DNA of 16,921 nt from JBAYJS01 sp041664985 (GTDB lineage: Bacteria > Patescibacteriota > Patescibacteriia > Buchananbacterales > UBA6539): assembly GCA_041664985.1 (NCBI GenBank), contig JBAYJS010000022.1, positions 1 through 16,921 of the forward strand. Direction: 5' to 3'. A model generated the notes under the pieces. The model worked only from the letters and a program-made list of their open reading frames with translations. It was not told where the DNA came from and searched no databases. How positions within the stretch are numbered: position 1 is the first letter of the stretch; each line of letters begins with the position of its first letter. The position numbers were made by a program, and so were the translations under genes. Below are positions 14,335-16,921 of this stretch, piece by piece.

Positions 14335-14349
14335 CCCGCCAAAGGCGGG
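14335..14349. repeat. CCCGCCTTTGGCGGG palindrome inside the T-box leader
   Basis: The same 15-nt palindrome as at 2087-2101, placed 3 bp upstream of the T-box sequence (which ends at 14331). It would form a 6-bp GC hairpin stacked near the antiterminator. Confidence 0.85.
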
Positions 14350-14575
14350 CAAGGCCTTTTTGTTAAATTTAACAAAAAAAGCCACTTTCAAGCGCTTTGA
14401 TTTCAACACGCTCTAGCCTTATGATTACGGAGGCAGCCGGGTTTCCACCTGCCCAATTTGGGCTAGCAGTAACCACCTTGTCCTAACACTTGGTCAGGAC
14501 GAAACGTGCCCAACCTCCGACGTAAAGTCGGAGACACGCTCCATTGGTTTTGTAGTTGTTAAGAACTATATTATT

Positions 14576-14604
14576 ATATTAGCAAATTTAATTTGTTTTG
14601 TCAA
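14576..14604 (-). promoter_or_regulatory. Promoter of the T-box unit
   Basis: On the minus strand a perfect TTGACA (14599-14604), a 17-nt spacer and TAATAT (14576-14581), with an overlapping TATAAT at 14573-14578. It lies about 10 bp past the end of the Nudix gene, so the T-box unit is an independent transcript starting near 14568. Confidence 0.85.
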
Positions 14605-14616
14605 ACCAAATTTAAT

Positions 14617-15048
14617 TTATTCAAAATTAATATTGGGATTTTTGTTTAAAAAGTCAGTTAGGGCACCTTCTTTATTTTTTTCGTCTCTCATTTCCTGAAT
14701 CGTTACCCATTTGAATTCCTCGGCTTCGTCCGGATCAACGATTGGTTCTTGGTTGATTTTAACGTAAAAAAACATCAGCAGTCTGGAAGTTTCGTGTTGA
14801 TCGCGGACGTGGTATTGATTATCTCGGCCCCAGCCGATAAATTTTGGCTCGGTCAAATCCAAACCAATTTCTTCTTTCATTTCCCGTAAAAAAGTTTGTT
14901 CCAAAGTTTCGGTAAATTCCACCCGGCCGCCGGGGACGCGCCAAACTTTAAAGCGAGGACAAAAAACCATAAGAAATTTATTGTCTTTTTTGATAAAACC
15001 GCTGCAAACAACAGCTGGGCCGATTACTTTTTGGTCGGGCATAGGCAT
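14617..15048 (-). CDS. Nudix hydrolase
   Basis: 143 residues with a complete Nudix box: G(x5)E(x7)REMKEEIGL at about 41-63, so the Mg-binding REUXEE residues are all present, unlike the other Nudix gene of this window. WRVPGGRVEF (36-45) is the usual entry. Nudix enzymes hydrolyse nucleoside diphosphate derivatives such as oxidised dNTPs, dinucleotides or sugar nucleotides; which one cannot be told here. The ATG at 15048 is 3 bp after the RNase J stop, so the two are co-transcribed. A second ATG two codons later is an alternative start. Confidence 0.93.
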   Translation of the reverse strand: MPMPDQKVIGPAVVCSGFIKKDNKFLMVFCPRFKVWRVPGGRVEFTETLEQTFLREMKEEIGLDLTEPKFIGWGRDNQYHVRDQHETSRLLMFFYVKINQEPIVDPDEAEEFKWVTIQEMRDEKNKEGALTDFLNKNPNINFE

Positions 15049-15051
15049 AAA

Positions 15052-16809
15052 TTAAACTTGAATAATTACCGGTAAAACCATCGGTCGGCGCTGAGTTTTT
15101 TGGTAAAGGAATTGGCCGATTTCATTACGGATTTTATCTTTATAATAATTTTCATCAACACCGCCAATCATTTCGTCTTTAAACAATTTTTTAGCTTTGA
15201 CTCTGGTTTCTTCAATTAATTTTTTATTTTCTTTCATGTAGATAAATCCGCGGGAAATCAAGTCCGGATTTTGGACCAAAGTGCCTTTGGTTTTATCAAT
15301 TGTCACAATTACGACAATCATGCCGTCGTCAGCCATCACTTGCCGGTCGCGCAAAACCACATGAGAAACATCACCCACGCCTAAACCGTCAACAAAAACA
15401 TAATTGGTTTGGACGCGGTTATTGGTGAGCCGGCCGCCGGTTTTATCAAATTCAATAATTTGACCGTTGTCGGCAATTAAAATTTTTGATTCATCAAAAC
15501 CAACGCTTTTGGCCACTTTGGCCGCTTCTCTTAATAAATAATGATTGGCATAAATCGGTAAAAGATAAGTCGGTCTAATTTCTTTGAGCAACAGTTTAAT
15601 ATCTTCGATTTTGCCATGGCCGCCGGCATGAACATCCATAATTTCTTTATGAATCACATCAGCACCCTGGCGGTAAAGGCTGTCTTTGAGAGTTTGGATT
15701 GTTCTTTCGTTGCCGGGAATGACCGAAGAAGAAAATACCACCGTATCGTTTGGCTCAATTTTAATATAGCGGTGCTCGCGATTGGCGATTCGGCGTAAAA
15801 CCGCGCGGCCTTCGCCCTGGGAGCCGGTGCAAATTACCACTACTTTATTTCGCGGGTAGCTATCGGCGTTTGAAATATCAATTAAAGTTTGTTTTTTTGC
15901 CTTAATGAAACCGAATTTTTTTCCGATTTCAACATTATTTTTCATGGAAAAACCGTCAATGGCAACGCGCTTACCGTTTTCCTCGGAAATTTTTATTATC
16001 TGGCCGATCCGTTCAAGCATGGAAGCAAAAGTGCCAAAAATTACGCGGCCTTTGGCGTTTTTAATAATATTTTCCATGTTTTTGTAAACTTCTTTTTCCG
16101 AACCCTGATGGCCTTCTTCAGTCGAGCCCAAGCTTTCCATCATTAAAATTAACGGCTGGCCTTTTTTGGCCCAATTGGCTAAGTGGCGCATATCGGTTTT
16201 TGGACCTTCGACCGGATCAAGGTCATAGCGCCAATCACCTGGATGGACAATATTGCCAACCGGTGTTTCCAAAATCACGCCCAAGGAATCTTTGATACTA
16301 TGGGTAACTCGAAAAAAATGAATTTTGAATTTACCTAAAGGAATAGTTTTGTTTAAAGTTTTAATCTCTAAGGTTTTAGGGGTAAATTTTTCGTGGTAAT
16401 TTTCAATTTGTTTTTTCAAAATGGCAATGGTCATCGGCGCGCCCAAAACCAAAGGATTGCCCAATTTAGGCAGCAAATGGGGAGCAGCACCAATGTGGTC
16501 AAGATGGCCATGAGTAATAATTACACCGCGAATATTTTTTTCTTTACCCTTTAAAGAAGTAATATTAGGAATGATGTAATCAATGCCATGCATGTCTTCT
16601 TCAGGAAATTGCGAGCCCATATCGATAATAACAATATCGGAGCCATATTCAAAAACGGTCATATTGCGGCCGACTTCTTCCAGTCCGCCCAGCGCATAAA
16701 TTTTAAGTTTTTCTTCCAATCGTGGTTGCTTTGATTTTTCCTGAGTATTTTTACGGAAAAATTTATTAGGCTTCCAGACTCGAGTTTTAGTTTGAGAATT
16801 TTTGTTCAT
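15052..16809 (-). CDS. rnj: Ribonuclease J (metallo-beta-lactamase RNase)
   Basis: 585 residues from the ATG at 16809. RNase J degrades and matures RNA by endonuclease and 5'-3' exonuclease action. Seen: a basic N-terminal tail (NKNSQTKTRVWKPNKFFRKN), LGGLEEVGRNM, the zinc motif THGHLDHIGA, HSIKDSLGV, HPGDWRYDLDP, the beta-CASP part with CTGSQGEGRAVL, SSSVIPGNE and HAGGHG, and a C-terminal domain ending YQKTQRRPMVLPVIIQV. The frame stays open upstream into the tRNA gene; the extra residues (MRVQIPPAA...) are translated tRNA and are not part of the protein. An ATG at 16857 preceded by GGTGAGGGG is a possible alternative start outside the tRNA. The Nudix gene follows 3 bp later. Confidence 0.95.
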   Translation of the reverse strand: MNKNSQTKTRVWKPNKFFRKNTQEKSKQPRLEEKLKIYALGGLEEVGRNMTVFEYGSDIVIIDMGSQFPEEDMHGIDYIIPNITSLKGKEKNIRGVIITHGHLDHIGAAPHLLPKLGNPLVLGAPMTIAILKKQIENYHEKFTPKTLEIKTLNKTIPLGKFKIHFFRVTHSIKDSLGVILETPVGNIVHPGDWRYDLDPVEGPKTDMRHLANWAKKGQPLILMMESLGSTEEGHQGSEKEVYKNMENIIKNAKGRVIFGTFASMLERIGQIIKISEENGKRVAIDGFSMKNNVEIGKKFGFIKAKKQTLIDISNADSYPRNKVVVICTGSQGEGRAVLRRIANREHRYIKIEPNDTVVFSSSVIPGNERTIQTLKDSLYRQGADVIHKEIMDVHAGGHGKIEDIKLLLKEIRPTYLLPIYANHYLLREAAKVAKSVGFDESKILIADNGQIIEFDKTGGRLTNNRVQTNYVFVDGLGVGDVSHVVLRDRQVMADDGMIVVIVTIDKTKGTLVQNPDLISRGFIYMKENKKLIEETRVKAKKLFKDEMIGGVDENYYKDKIRNEIGQFLYQKTQRRPMVLPVIIQV

Positions 16810-16869
16810 AATTGTGTAATATTTGATAAATTTTTGGTGGGCGAGAGAACCGTACATACCCCTCACCAA

Positions 16870-16921
16870 TGCCGCGGGAGGGATTTGAACCCTCATGGAC
16901 TTGCGTCCACACGGCTCTGAA
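16870..16921 (-). tRNA. tRNA-Leu(CAG), 3' part
   Basis: The visible part runs from the anticodon loop to the discriminator. TTCAGAG fits an anticodon loop with CAG, followed by stem CCGTG. A long variable arm TGGAC-GCAA-GTCCA marks a class II tRNA. The T arm is GAGGG-TTCAAAT-CCCTC, the acceptor strand is CCGCGGC and the discriminator is A (16870), as for leucine. CCA is not encoded (TTG follows). The 5' half lies beyond the window. Confidence 0.92.

Larger units (their letters stand above)
14251..14568 (-). promoter_or_regulatory. T-box riboswitch (tRNA-sensing leader) with terminator and antiterminator
   Basis: On the minus strand the T-box sequence AAGGGTGGTACCGCGG (14316-14331) is a perfect match to the family hallmark, and CGTCCCTT (14294-14301) closes the antiterminator stem with it. 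The competing terminator (14251-14310) is a stem of about 27 bp with three mismatches, followed by U6. Upstream, GAAAGTGG, a Stem-I-apex-like GGGCAGGTGGAAACCC (14439-14454) and hairpins at 14480-14500 and 14515-14533 are visible. Uncharged tRNA should favour the antiterminator and switch on the gene below. I could not fix the specifier codon: the classical AGUA/loop E marks of Stem I are not clear. A UGG in the bulge GTTGG beside the first hairpin would fit Trp, but this is weak. A copy of the CCCGCC palindrome sits just before the T-box. Confidence 0.93.

Noticed and set aside
14400..14568. Possibility that the structured leader is RNase P RNA, SRP RNA or tmRNA
   Set aside because: None of the conserved core motifs of those RNAs was found on either strand, while the T-box and its terminator are perfect at the 3' end.
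16810..16896. Upstream extension of RNase J starting MRVQIPPAA
   Set aside because: The first residues are read from the tRNA-Leu gene, a common annotation artefact; the basic tail beginning MNKNSQ is a more natural start.
1..16921. CRISPR array, transposase or prophage genes
   Set aside because: No regularly spaced repeats, no DDE or integrase motifs and no phage structural genes were seen; the repeats found are isolated palindromes.

Overview
The window reads as a stretch of a bacterial chromosome with a standard genetic code (the trpS frame ends at TGA, and no gene needs TGA read through). Compact AT-rich genes, short or absent mRNA leaders without Shine-Dalgarno (SD) sequences, a tRNA without encoded CCA, and a small biosynthetic repertoire (FolD, SHMT, MurI, RNase J, bacterial Elp3, glutamate dehydrogenase) suggest a Patescibacteria/CPR-type genome. 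That placement is inference; no rRNA or other marker is present to fix it.

Layout. Positions 1-2523 (minus) hold a divergent folD cut by the window edge, glyA, and a small Nudix-like gene with a damaged Nudix box. Positions 2600-5214 (plus) are a visibly GC-richer block with two single-gene units: a 185-residue Cys-rich protein I do not recognise, and a 531-residue relative of ATP-dependent PEP carboxykinase with an altered P-loop. Both have their own promoters, structured leaders and terminators. Positions 5217-7625 hold a divergent pair, elp3 (minus) and a Trm9-like methyltransferase (plus), which together resemble a minimal wobble-uridine (mcm5U34) pathway. Positions 7657-11069 (plus) hold a membrane protein with a bactofilin-like beta-repeat domain, a phosphomannomutase/phosphoglucomutase and glutamate racemase, a cell-envelope theme. 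Positions 11122-13912 (minus) hold trpS, a membrane-anchored methyltransferase and glutamate dehydrogenase as one unit, with trpS starting from its own promoter essentially without a leader. Positions 14025-14604 (minus) hold a strong promoter, a full T-box riboswitch with terminator/antiterminator, and a 62-residue Cys protein closed off by a perfect 16-bp terminator hairpin. Positions 14617-16921 (minus) hold a Nudix hydrolase, RNase J and the 3' part of tRNA-Leu(CAG).

The most striking item is the T-box unit. The riboswitch does not simply sit on trpS: a strong terminator and a separate trpS promoter lie between them, so its dedicated target is an orphan zinc-ribbon-like small protein. Also notable are the Elp3/Trm9-like pair, the PEPCK-like protein, the Cys-rich orphan with its structured leader, and a 15-nt palindrome shared between an intergenic region and the T-box leader.
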